Part shown: piece after piece, positions 1 through 6,043 of the stretch | Layout: each line of letters begins with the position of its first letter | Position numbering within the stretch: the stretch's first letter is position 1 | Assembly (NCBI GenBank): GCA_035551935.1 | Contig: DASZMJ010000099.1 | Coordinates: forward strand, 1-12,504 | DNA from: DASZMJ01 sp035551935 | Lineage (GTDB): Bacteria; Planctomycetota; Planctomycetia; Isosphaerales; Isosphaeraceae | Reading direction: 5' to 3' | DNA length: 12,504 nt | Notes under the pieces: model-generated | What the model was told of the DNA's origin: nothing | Seen by the model: only the letters and a program-made list of their open reading frames with translations | The model's database searches: none | Program-made: the position numbers and the translations under genes

Positions 1-47
1 ACCGCCGCCGCGACCCGCTCGCGAAGATCCTTCGAGTAGGGCCCCAT
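1..47 (-). CDS. IS630-family transposase, N-terminal fragment cut by the window edge
   Basis: Only the first 15 codons are inside the window. They read MGPYSKDLRERVAAA, which matches the start of IS630-type transposases, where a Y-S-x-D-L-R-E-R-V segment opens the N-terminal helix-turn-helix DNA-binding domain. The ATG at 47-45 is preceded by a strong ribosome binding site (AAGGAG, complement of 54-59) with a 6-nt spacer, which supports this start. The catalytic DDE domain would lie to the left of the window, so it cannot be said whether the element is intact. The family call rests on a short but distinctive motif. A different transposase with the same N-terminal helix is possible but less likely. 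Confidence 0.7.
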   Translation of the reverse strand, partial: MGPYSKDLRERVAAA

Positions 48-136
48 GACAATCTCCTTCGGCTCCGACCTCGGTGGCGTCAGCAATCCGCTCCTCGGGA
101 ATCCTTTCCGTCTGCAAGCCGAAAGTAAACCGCTCT
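1..136 (-). mobile_element. Probable right end of an IS630-like insertion sequence
   Basis: The stretch from the transposase start to about 136 is non-coding. Read on the minus strand it begins at a TA dinucleotide (136-137) followed by GAGCGGTTTACTTTCGGC. IS630/Tc1-type elements insert at TA and carry their terminal repeat a short distance upstream of the transposase, so this is where the tip is expected. The other end is outside the window, so the terminal repeat cannot be matched and the boundary is an inference. Confidence 0.4.
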
Positions 137-156
137 AGGGAGATCGGCGGGCCGTG

Positions 157-192
157 CCCACCCGATCATGCCCCCGGCCTCGGACGGGTGGG
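157..192. terminator. Possible stem-loop downstream of the redoxin gene
   Basis: CCCACCCG (157-164) pairs perfectly with CGGGTGGG (185-192) across a 20-nt loop. It lies 32 nt beyond the stop codon of the minus-strand redoxin gene, between that gene and the insertion-sequence end. No T-run follows, so it is not a classical intrinsic terminator. Such GC stems are frequent by chance at this base composition. Confidence 0.25.
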
Positions 193-223
193 GCCTCGAC
201 GCCGCGCGGGCGTGATCCGGATC

Positions 224-952
224 TCAGCGGTCGGCGGCCTCCTGCTCGGCCACGAGCTTCTCGACGAGCTGGCCGAGCGATTCGCCGTGAGCAGACTTCG
301 AGCGGATCTTGCCGTCGGCGCCGATGACGTACACCGTCGGATACCCGCGTACATGGTAGAGTTCGACGATCGGTCCCTCGCCCGGCTTGCCGTCGAGCCA
401 GTTGGGCCAGGGGATGCCTCTGGCCTCGATCGCCTTCCGGGCGGCCCGGGCGTCGTCGTCGGTGTTGACGCCGAGCATCGCGAACGGCCGGCCCTTCATC
501 CGCTCGACCAGGGCCTTCTCCCGGGGGACCTCCCGCATGCAAGGGCCGCACCACGAACCCCAGAAGACGAGCGCCACGACCTTGCCGCGGTAATCCGACA
601 GCTTCAGGGGATTGCCGAGCGCATCCACCCCCTTGATGTCGGGGGCGGTCTTGCCGACGGCCAGGTTGCGCCAGTCGTCGAGCCGGGCCTCGGCGACCTG
701 GCCGAGCGTCGAGCGGCGGTTGGCGATCCTGGCCTCCATCTTGCGCCGGTCTTCCTCGGTGAGGGGCTTGCCGTTCCATTTCGGCTCGGGCTGCTTGAGC
801 AGGGCCTCCAGCTCCCGTTCCCGCGCGGTGATGTACGTCCCGACCGCGCCCGCCGCGAAGAGGACCGTCAGGTCGTTCTGTCCCGCATCGGTATGCGCCA
901 CGGTCACGGCGGCGATCCCTCCCGCAACCCCCTTTCCCCACACTCTTACCAT
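224..952 (-). CDS. TlpA/ResA-like thioredoxin-fold protein (redoxin domain)
   Basis: A 242-residue frame with a C-terminal thioredoxin fold of the TlpA/AhpC-TSA type. The domain starts near residue 98 (VGKTAPDIKG, then LSDYRGKVV). The redox motif is WCGPC at 134-138, the expected cis-proline is in GYPT (203-206), and the protein ends in amphipathic helix. Residues 45-95 are charged and helical (KWNGKPLTEEDRRKMEARI), an N-terminal extension often seen on planctomycete redoxins. The likely role is thiol-disulfide exchange in the cell envelope, but no clear signal peptide is visible; LTVLFAAGAVGTYITA (28-43) is the only hydrophobic stretch. The start is uncertain. The ATG at 952 has no well-spaced ribosome binding site, whereas a GTG at 907 follows GGGAGGG by 9 nt. 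An in-frame stop at 968-970 excludes longer forms. It lies 117 nt downstream of moaB on the same strand, which suggests but does not prove co-transcription. Confidence 0.85.
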   Translation of the reverse strand: MVRVWGKGVAGGIAAVTVAHTDAGQNDLTVLFAAGAVGTYITARERELEALLKQPEPKWNGKPLTEEDRRKMEARIANRRSTLGQVAEARLDDWRNLAVGKTAPDIKGVDALGNPLKLSDYRGKVVALVFWGSWCGPCMREVPREKALVERMKGRPFAMLGVNTDDDARAARKAIEARGIPWPNWLDGKPGEGPIVELYHVRGYPTVYVIGADGKIRSKSAHGESLGQLVEKLVAEQEAADR

Positions 953-1069
953 GCGTCGCCAGCGGTCCTACCCTCCATCATTCGCGGAAGTTCTTGACCG
1001 AAAACGATTTGTGCGATCGGGAAAGCCCGGGTCGTTCTCCCGTCGCGGGCGGCCTCGTGCGATCCCGGC

Positions 1070-1603
1070 TCATTTCGAATCCCGCACGTCTTTCCGCGCC
1101 TCGCGGACCAGATGTGGCAACTCCGGCAGGATCAGCTTCTCCATCGCCAACCGGACCGCGGCGCGGGAGCCGGGCATCACGAGGACGACGAGCGTGCCGG
1201 CCAGGCCGCCGACGGCGCGGCTGAGCATGGCGGCCGGGCCGATCTCCCCGTAACTCAGCATCCGGAAAAGCTCTCCGTAACCGGGCAGGGGCTTCGTCAG
1301 GAGCGCCGAGACCGTCTCGAACGTCCGATCGCGCGGGCTGATGCCCGTCCCGCCGGTCAGGAGCGCGGCGTCGAGGTCGCCCCGGTCGCGGTACGATTCG
1401 AGCAGGGGACGGATCCGGTCGGGCTCGTCGGGCACGATCGCCCGCGCCCCGACGCGGTGGCCGGCCGCCTCGGCCAGCTCGACGATCAACGCCCCCGAGG
1501 TGTCGTCGGCCTCGGTCCTCGTGTCCGAGATCGTCACCACCGCCACGGTCAGCGACCGTGGCGCTGCGGCGTGATGCTCGGCGACGGCAGAGTCGTGCGC
1601 CAT
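1070..1603 (-). CDS. moaB: MoaB/Mog-family molybdenum cofactor biosynthesis protein
   Basis: A 177-residue protein of typical MoaB/Mog length. Family members bind molybdopterin, and the Mog type adenylylates it before molybdenum insertion; the sequence does not say which activity applies here. Visible motifs are the opening strand VAVVTISDTRT (21-30), the substrate-binding loop TGGTGISPRD (83-92) and the C-terminal LSRAVGG followed by VLVMPGS (127-146), which correspond to the conserved SRA and PGS segments. The frame is open up to 1714, but the ATG at 1603 is chosen because GGGAGG (complement of 1612-1617) sits 8 nt upstream and because family homology begins just after it. No other molybdenum cofactor gene is in the window, so it is an isolated member. 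It is transcribed divergently from the HEAT-repeat gene. Confidence 0.9.
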   Translation of the reverse strand: MAHDSAVAEHHAAAPRSLTVAVVTISDTRTEADDTSGALIVELAEAAGHRVGARAIVPDEPDRIRPLLESYRDRGDLDAALLTGGTGISPRDRTFETVSALLTKPLPGYGELFRMLSYGEIGPAAMLSRAVGGLAGTLVVLVMPGSRAAVRLAMEKLILPELPHLVREARKDVRDSK

Positions 1604-1647
1604 CCTCCAGACCTCCCAGTTCTCATCATCGCCGCGATCCTCCCGTT

Positions 1648-1661
1648 TTTCCAAATGGAAA
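1648..1661. promoter_or_regulatory. Operator-like 14-bp dyad between divergent genes
   Basis: TTTCCA-AA-TGGAAA is a perfect inverted repeat with 6-bp arms, AT-rich in otherwise GC-rich DNA. It lies 45 nt upstream of the moaB start and just upstream of the candidate promoter of the HEAT-repeat gene, where a regulator could act on both transcripts. No regulator family is recognised. Confidence 0.3.
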
Positions 1662-1680
1662 TCCGGCAGGCGGGACGTGA

Positions 1681-1710
1681 TTGCGAGTTGGATTGGCGAC
1701 GGGGTAGAAT
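1681..1710 (+). promoter_or_regulatory. Candidate sigma-70-type promoter for the HEAT-repeat gene
   Basis: TTGCGA (1681-1686, four of six matches to TTGACA) and TAGAAT (1705-1710, five of six to TATAAT) are separated by 18 nt. This would give a leader of about 60 nt before the ATG at 1777, containing the short palindrome GTCCG-T-CGGAC (1745-1755) and the ribosome binding site GGAGG (1765-1769). It is a consensus match only. Confidence 0.4.
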
Positions 1711-1776
1711 ACAAACGAGTCCGTCATCGTCCTTGTTAGGGGATGTCCGTCGGACGACGATAACGGAGGTGGGCGC

Positions 1777-3147
1777 ATGGCGATTCGTCGCGAGGCGGCG
1801 CGGTCGTGGCTCGTGGCCCTGACGGTCCTGTCTCTCGCCCCGGCGGCGAGGGCCGACCGGATCATCCTCCGAGGGGGCGGGCAGGTCCACGGTGTGATCG
1901 TCGCAGACACGAAGCAGCCGGACAAGGTGCTCGTCCAGACCGACGCCGCCAAGCCCCTGACCTTCCGCAAGGAGCAGGTCGTCCGCGTCGACCGCGAGCC
2001 CGGCCCGCTCGACGAATACCCCGACCGCCGCACGCGGGCCAAGGCCGAGGCGTCCTCGCAATACGAGCTGGGCATGTGGTGCGAGGCCAAGCGGCTCAAG
2101 GGGCTGGCCGAGCACCACTACCGCCAGGCCGTCGCGCTGGACCCGAACTATTCCCCGGCGCACAAGAAGCTCGGCCACGTCGAGTTCAACGGTCGCTGGA
2201 TGACCGTCGAGGAGATGAAGACGGCGCAGGGGATGGTCAAGTCGCATGGGAAGTGGATCACCCGCGAGGTGAAGGATCGCCAGGACGCGCGCGACGCATT
2301 GACGGCGAACCAGCAGTCGTGGGCGCGTCGGCTCCGCGTCTTCCGGCTCAAGCTGATGTCCGACGTCGACGCCGATCGCCGCTCCGCGGAGTCGGACCTC
2401 TCGACGATCCGCGACCCGGCGGCCGTCGCCGCGCTGGTCCAGGTCTTCGGCCGCGACCCGACGGCCCTGCGGCAGTGGATGCTCCAATCCCTGGTCGGCA
2501 TCCCCGGCACCGATGCCACGGCGGCGCTGACGAAGTTGCTGATCTGGGACCCCGAGCCGAAGATCCGCCAGGGGGCGATGGACGAGGTCAAGCGTCGCAA
2601 GGAACGCGGGGTGGTCTCGTACCTGATCAGGACGCTCAAGGACGAGAACCCCGAGATCGTCGGCCGCGCCGCGTGGGCGTTGAGCAACCTGAACGAGACC
2701 TCGGCGGTGCCGGAGCTCGTCAAGGTCCTGGTCACGGTCCGCGAGCGGGTCGAGGTCGTGCCGACGCTCGTGCCGGCGGGGGCCGGCGGCGGGATCGGCG
2801 GCGGCTTCGTCGGCGGTCCGGGGGGCAGCGGGGTCTCGCTCGGCGGCTTCAGCAGCTACTCGGGCCGGTCGATCGGCTTCCCGACCGGCGTGGCGATGGC
2901 CCCCGGGGCGGTCGCCTTCGGCGGCGCCAGCGTGCCGTTCACGGCCATCGGCGGCGGCGGGGGCGGCATGCAGGTCGCCCCGCAACCGCAGGTCGTCTAC
3001 GACGTGCTCCGCAACGGCCTGGTCCTCCAGGCCCTCCAGAAGCTCACAGGCAAGGACTACGGCTACGACGTCGACGCCTGGCGCCGCTGGGTCGACACCT
3101 CCTTCCGCGCCCGCGAGGACGCCGCCCGCCGCGTCCGCCAACCTTGA
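1777..3147 (+). CDS. Secreted TPR/HEAT-repeat protein with glycine-rich insert
   Basis: A 456-residue protein whose function is not recognised; such proteins usually act as protein-binding scaffolds. Residues 1-26 form a signal peptide (basic start, hydrophobic WLVALTVLSLAPA, cleavage likely after ARA-26), so it should leave the cytoplasm. A small beta domain (28-72) follows, then a TPR-like unit (about 95-133, AEHHYRQAVALDPNYSPAHKKLG). HEAT-type helices occupy roughly 203-320 (DPAAVAALVQVF, TDATAALTKLL, NPEIVGRAAWALSNLNE, SAVPELVKVL). The array is interrupted at about 334-397 by a Gly/Ser/Ala-rich, low-complexity segment, then resumes with LQALQKLTGKDYGYDVDAWRRWVDT, a closing motif recalled from many planctomycete HEAT proteins. 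The ATG has GGAGG with a 7-nt spacer. The glycosylase gene starts 25 nt after its stop, suggesting one transcript. Confidence 0.85.
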   Translation: MAIRREAARSWLVALTVLSLAPAARADRIILRGGGQVHGVIVADTKQPDKVLVQTDAAKPLTFRKEQVVRVDREPGPLDEYPDRRTRAKAEASSQYELGMWCEAKRLKGLAEHHYRQAVALDPNYSPAHKKLGHVEFNGRWMTVEEMKTAQGMVKSHGKWITREVKDRQDARDALTANQQSWARRLRVFRLKLMSDVDADRRSAESDLSTIRDPAAVAALVQVFGRDPTALRQWMLQSLVGIPGTDATAALTKLLIWDPEPKIRQGAMDEVKRRKERGVVSYLIRTLKDENPEIVGRAAWALSNLNETSAVPELVKVLVTVRERVEVVPTLVPAGAGGGIGGGFVGGPGGSGVSLGGFSSYSGRSIGFPTGVAMAPGAVAFGGASVPFTAIGGGGGGMQVAPQPQVVYDVLRNGLVLQALQKLTGKDYGYDVDAWRRWVDTSFRAREDAARRVRQP

Positions 3148-3172
3148 CCTTGACCTTCAGCACGGAGGCCCC

Positions 3173-4057
3173 GTGTCGGACGAGACGGAACTCGCGCACT
3201 CGACCCTGATCCGCGAAGTCCGCCAGCGGCTCGAGGCCCTGTCCCGGGCCGGCGTGGACCGCATCCCCCGCCCCCCGGCCGTCGCCCGCGCCCGTCCTCA
3301 CCTCGAGCCGCCGCAGGCCGCGGTCGAGCCGACCCCCATCGCGCCGACTCCCGAGCCGACCCGCCCGACCCCGCGACCGAAACCGGCCCCGACGCCCGAG
3401 CCGGTCGCCGTGGCGCTGCCGGGCTCGTTGTTCGGGTCTCAGGCGATCGACGAGCCCCCCGTCCCGCCCGAGGATCGGCCGGCTTTGCTCGAAGCCCTCC
3501 GGCTCGAAGTGGCCTCCTGCAACCTCTGCCCCGCGCTCGCCTCGACGCGCACCCAGACCGTCTTCGGCGAGGGGAGCCCGGCCGCGCCACTCATGTTCAT
3601 CGGCGAGGCCCCCGGCCAGGTCGAGGACGAGACCGGCCGCCCCTTCGTCGGCCCCGCCGGCAGGCTCCTGACCGACATGATCACCAAGGGCATGGGCCTG
3701 AAGCGCGAGGAGGTTTACATCGCAAACATCCTCAAGTCCCGACCGCCCAACAACCGCGACCCGTTGCCCGACGAGGTCGGCCACTGCCTGCCCTACCTCG
3801 AACGGCAGATCGCGATCATCCGCCCCCGGTTCCTCTGCATCCTCGGCAAGCCCGCCGCGCACGCCTTGCTCGAGACCGCGCTTCCCCTCGGCAAGCTCCG
3901 CGGCCGCTGGCACCGCTACCGCGGCATCCCCGCGGTCGTCACCTGGCATCCCGCCTACCTGCTCCGCAACCCCGCCGCCAAGAAGGACACCTGGCAGGAC
4001 CTCCAGATGCTCATGAACGCCATGGGCCTGAAGGTCCCCGGCCGCAAGCCGGAATGA
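3173..4057 (+). CDS. Family-4 (4Fe-4S) uracil-DNA glycosylase with proline-rich N-terminal extension
   Basis: The enzyme removes uracil from DNA as the first step of base-excision repair in the cytoplasm. Four cysteines in the family-4 pattern, C116-x2-C119, C205 and C222, should hold the iron-sulfur cluster. The motif GEAPGQVED (144-152) and the HPAYLLRNP motif (259-267) form the uracil-binding active site; GRPFVGPAGRLL and NILKSRPPNNRDP are also typical. The catalytic part is about 195 residues (about 100-294), the normal family size. In front is an unusual extension: residues 1-28 look helical, and 32-84 are a Pro/Ala/Thr/Glu-rich linker with repeated PTP and PEP units. Start is GTG at 3173 with GGAGG 4 nt upstream. 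No in-frame alternative nearer the catalytic domain has a comparable site. The gene is the second in a probable two-gene unit with the HEAT protein. Confidence 0.93.
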   Translation: MSDETELAHSTLIREVRQRLEALSRAGVDRIPRPPAVARARPHLEPPQAAVEPTPIAPTPEPTRPTPRPKPAPTPEPVAVALPGSLFGSQAIDEPPVPPEDRPALLEALRLEVASCNLCPALASTRTQTVFGEGSPAAPLMFIGEAPGQVEDETGRPFVGPAGRLLTDMITKGMGLKREEVYIANILKSRPPNNRDPLPDEVGHCLPYLERQIAIIRPRFLCILGKPAAHALLETALPLGKLRGRWHRYRGIPAVVTWHPAYLLRNPAAKKDTWQDLQMLMNAMGLKVPGRKPE

Positions 4058-4227
4058 CCGTGCCGTGCCGACCGGTTCACCACAGCGGCGAAGTGGCGGA
4101 CGATATCGGTGCCTTCGAGATTCCTCTGCGCGTTGGGGAGATGCGTTCGGACTTCGGGATCCTCCTCGAGGAGGTCGGGCCTCAGCGCCAGTTCCTGCCA
4201 CAGCCGCTCGACCGCGGCCCGTGCGCC
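4058..4227. other. Convergent intergenic region between glycosylase and kinase genes
   Basis: This 170-nt gap separates two converging stop codons. It contains the perfect 14-bp palindrome CCTCCTCGAGGAGG (4161-4174), which could fold as a 5-bp stem with a TCGA loop and serve as a weak bidirectional terminator; no T-run follows on either strand. On the minus strand the kinase reading frame stays open for the whole gap after its TAG stop and reads like ordinary protein (for example AAVERLWQELALRPDLLEED), so the gap may hold the remains of coding sequence. Confidence 0.3.
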
Positions 4228-5757
4228 CTATGCCACCGGCACGAGCATCGAGAGGGCGTCCTGGACGTCCTTCATCTTGACGGGCTTGGTCAGGACGATG
4301 AGGCGGTCGTCCTCGGGGAGGCGGTCGGCGAGGATGCCCTGGCGGGGGCCGAGCAGGACGAGGGCGGCGAGTTCGTTGCCGTCCTCGTGGGCCTTCTCGT
4401 GCATGTCGAGGAGGGCGTGCAACGGGTCGCTGCCGAGGCCGTCGGTGTCGTAGATGACGACGTCGGGGGGCGACTCGCGGTAGCGTTCGGCGGCGCGGTC
4501 GGGGTCGCCGATGAGGATGACGCGGAATCCCAGCCGGGCCAGGGCCTTGCGGAAGGCGTCCTGGATCGGCGGCTGCGACTCGACGCAGAGGATGGTCTTG
4601 CCGGCCATCGGCTTCTCGTCGAAGGCGTCGTCGTCCGGGGCCTCGTCGGCCGGCCCGGCCGCCGGCGCCGCGGCCGGCCGGGCGGCGGCGACGGCCTCGG
4701 GGCGGGGCCGGGGGCGCGACGGCGCCGGCACCGGGGCGGGCGCCAGTTGATCGGCCTGGTAGGCCTCGAGCTCGCGGACGACCTCCTCCATCGTCTGGTA
4801 GCGGGCCTTCAGGTCGATCCGCATCATCTTGTCGATGATCGCCGTCAGGCCCGGCGGGGGCGCGTGCCGCTGCTCGGCCAGGGGCCGGATGGCGCCGAAG
4901 CTCCGCTTGAGCATCTTGGCCAGCGGGTCCTTGCTCTCGACCTCGGGCAAGGGGAGCTGGCCGGTGAGCATCTGATAGAACACGCAGCCGAGGAAGAAGA
5001 TGTCGGACCGCGGGTCCCCCTTGGCGCTGCCGCAGGTGCGCTCCAGCGCCGAGTAGTCGACGGTCCGCTGGCCGTGCGCCGCGGCCATCTTCTTCTCCTC
5101 GCCCTCGATCGTCGCCAGGCCGAAGTCGACGAGCTTCGCCGTGCCGTTGGAGGCGATCAGGATGTTCGTCCCCTTGATGTCGCGGTGGGTGATCCCCTGG
5201 TCGATCGAGTGCTTCAGGCCCTGCGCCAGGCCGGTCATCATCGGCAACGCCTCGTGGACCGTCAGCCGGTTGCGGATCTTGAGGAAGTCGCGGAGGTTCG
5301 AGCCCTCGACGTACTCCATCGTCATGTAATGCTGACGGTCCTGCTCGCCGTACTCGTAGATCCGGACGATGTTGGGGTGGACGAGCTTGAGGCCGGCCTC
5401 GGCCTCCTGGTTGAAGCGGTCGACGGCGGCGGCGTCGGAGATGAACCGCTTGCGGAGGACCTTGACGGCGACCGACTGGTTGCCGGGCATCTTGCGGCCG
5501 CGGTAGACGCGGGCGAAGGTCCCCTCGGCGATGTGGAAGAGGACCTTGGCGCCGCCGAAGAAGAAGCCGCCGGTCTCCCCTTTCATCAGCCGATCGAGCT
5601 GCCAGCTCGTCAGCAATTGCTTGCGCAGGAGCACGCGGGTGAGGGCCTCGAACGTGCCGTTGTCGGCCTCGCGCATCGCCTCGCGGACCTGTTCGCGGGA
5701 GATCAGGCCGATGAGCAAAGCCTGCTCGGCCAGCGTCTCGGCGTCGAAGTCGGCCAT
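4228..5757 (-). CDS. Hanks-type Ser/Thr protein kinase fused to a C-terminal receiver-like domain
   Basis: A 509-residue cytoplasmic signalling protein; no membrane segment is visible. Residues 1-62 are a helical N-terminal module (LAEQALLIGLISREQVREAM, then LLTSWQLDRLMKGE) of the kind placed before planctomycete kinases and resembling MshEN folds. The kinase domain spans about 72-335. It has a degenerate glycine loop (IAEGTFARVY, 76-85), ATP-anchoring K99 in VAVKV, catalytic H191-R-D193 with N198, D211-F-G for magnesium, and ALE (237-239) in place of APE. A Pro/Ala-rich linker (338-375) leads to a receiver-like fold (387-509). There D437 matches the phospho-acceptor and K491-P492 the conserved lysine-proline, but the N-terminal acidic pair is reduced to E393-S394 and the beta-4 Thr/Ser is Gly470. 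Phosphorylation of D437 is therefore uncertain. The ATG at 5757 has no strong ribosome binding site. The frame ends in TAG. Confidence 0.9.
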   Translation of the reverse strand: MADFDAETLAEQALLIGLISREQVREAMREADNGTFEALTRVLLRKQLLTSWQLDRLMKGETGGFFFGGAKVLFHIAEGTFARVYRGRKMPGNQSVAVKVLRKRFISDAAAVDRFNQEAEAGLKLVHPNIVRIYEYGEQDRQHYMTMEYVEGSNLRDFLKIRNRLTVHEALPMMTGLAQGLKHSIDQGITHRDIKGTNILIASNGTAKLVDFGLATIEGEEKKMAAAHGQRTVDYSALERTCGSAKGDPRSDIFFLGCVFYQMLTGQLPLPEVESKDPLAKMLKRSFGAIRPLAEQRHAPPPGLTAIIDKMMRIDLKARYQTMEEVVRELEAYQADQLAPAPVPAPSRPRPRPEAVAAARPAAAPAAGPADEAPDDDAFDEKPMAGKTILCVESQPPIQDAFRKALARLGFRVILIGDPDRAAERYRESPPDVVIYDTDGLGSDPLHALLDMHEKAHEDGNELAALVLLGPRQGILADRLPEDDRLIVLTKPVKMKDVQDALSMLVPVA

Positions 5758-5808
5758 GGTCGGCGTCCCGGGGCCGTTGGGATCGGAGTGTGCGGGAGAG
5801 GGACACGC

Positions 5809-5831
5809 GCGGGGCGCCGCGGGCGCCCCGC
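5809..5831. other. Perfect 10-bp GC stem-loop in the leader of the kinase gene
   Basis: GCGGGGCGCC (5809-5818) and its exact complement (5822-5831) are separated by only 3 nt. It lies 52 nt upstream of the minus-strand kinase start, so it is probably in the 5' untranslated region, where such a stable stem could slow translation or transcription. It has no T-run. Confidence 0.4.
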
Positions 5832-5901
5832 CCGAACAAAGTCTAGCATCCCGATGCGAGCGGGCCTAGCCCGGTACGGTTTCGGGGAGCCCCGAGACGA
5901 T

Positions 5902-5949
5902 ACGATCCCCGCCGGCCCGTCGTGACGCCGACGGGCCTGCGGGGTCGTC
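5902..5949. repeat. Long imperfect stem-loop between the RRM and kinase genes
   Basis: An apical 9-bp stem GGCCCGTCG/CGACGGGCC (5914-5922 with 5929-5937, loop TGACGC) continues after one mismatch with a further 6 bp (CCCCGC against GCGGGG) and, past a bulged T, with 4 bp of ACGA. It lies about 100 nt downstream of the minus-strand RRM gene and upstream of the kinase gene. It could be a factor-dependent or atypical terminator, an RNA processing site or a palindromic repeat. No T-run is present. Confidence 0.4.
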
Positions 5950-6043
5950 TGTGGGTTCCCGACCGGCTTGCCGGCGCGGGCGCTCGTGGGATTTTCAGGA
6001 GGGCCTCCGGCCGCGTGCCGGAGTCGGTTCGGCTCGACTCAGC

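Noticed and set aside
1549..3141. Long open frame antisense to the HEAT-repeat gene (530 codons, minus)
   Set aside because: It mirrors the real gene, has Arg/Ala/Asp/Gly-rich composition typical of antisense frames in GC-rich DNA and shows no domain. The plus frame has a signal peptide, repeats and a ribosome binding site.
3044..5925. Very long frames overlapping the glycosylase and kinase genes on both strands
   Set aside because: They run across two convergent real genes, are low-complexity Arg/Pro/Gly or Asp/Val/Leu-rich, and contain no recognisable motif.
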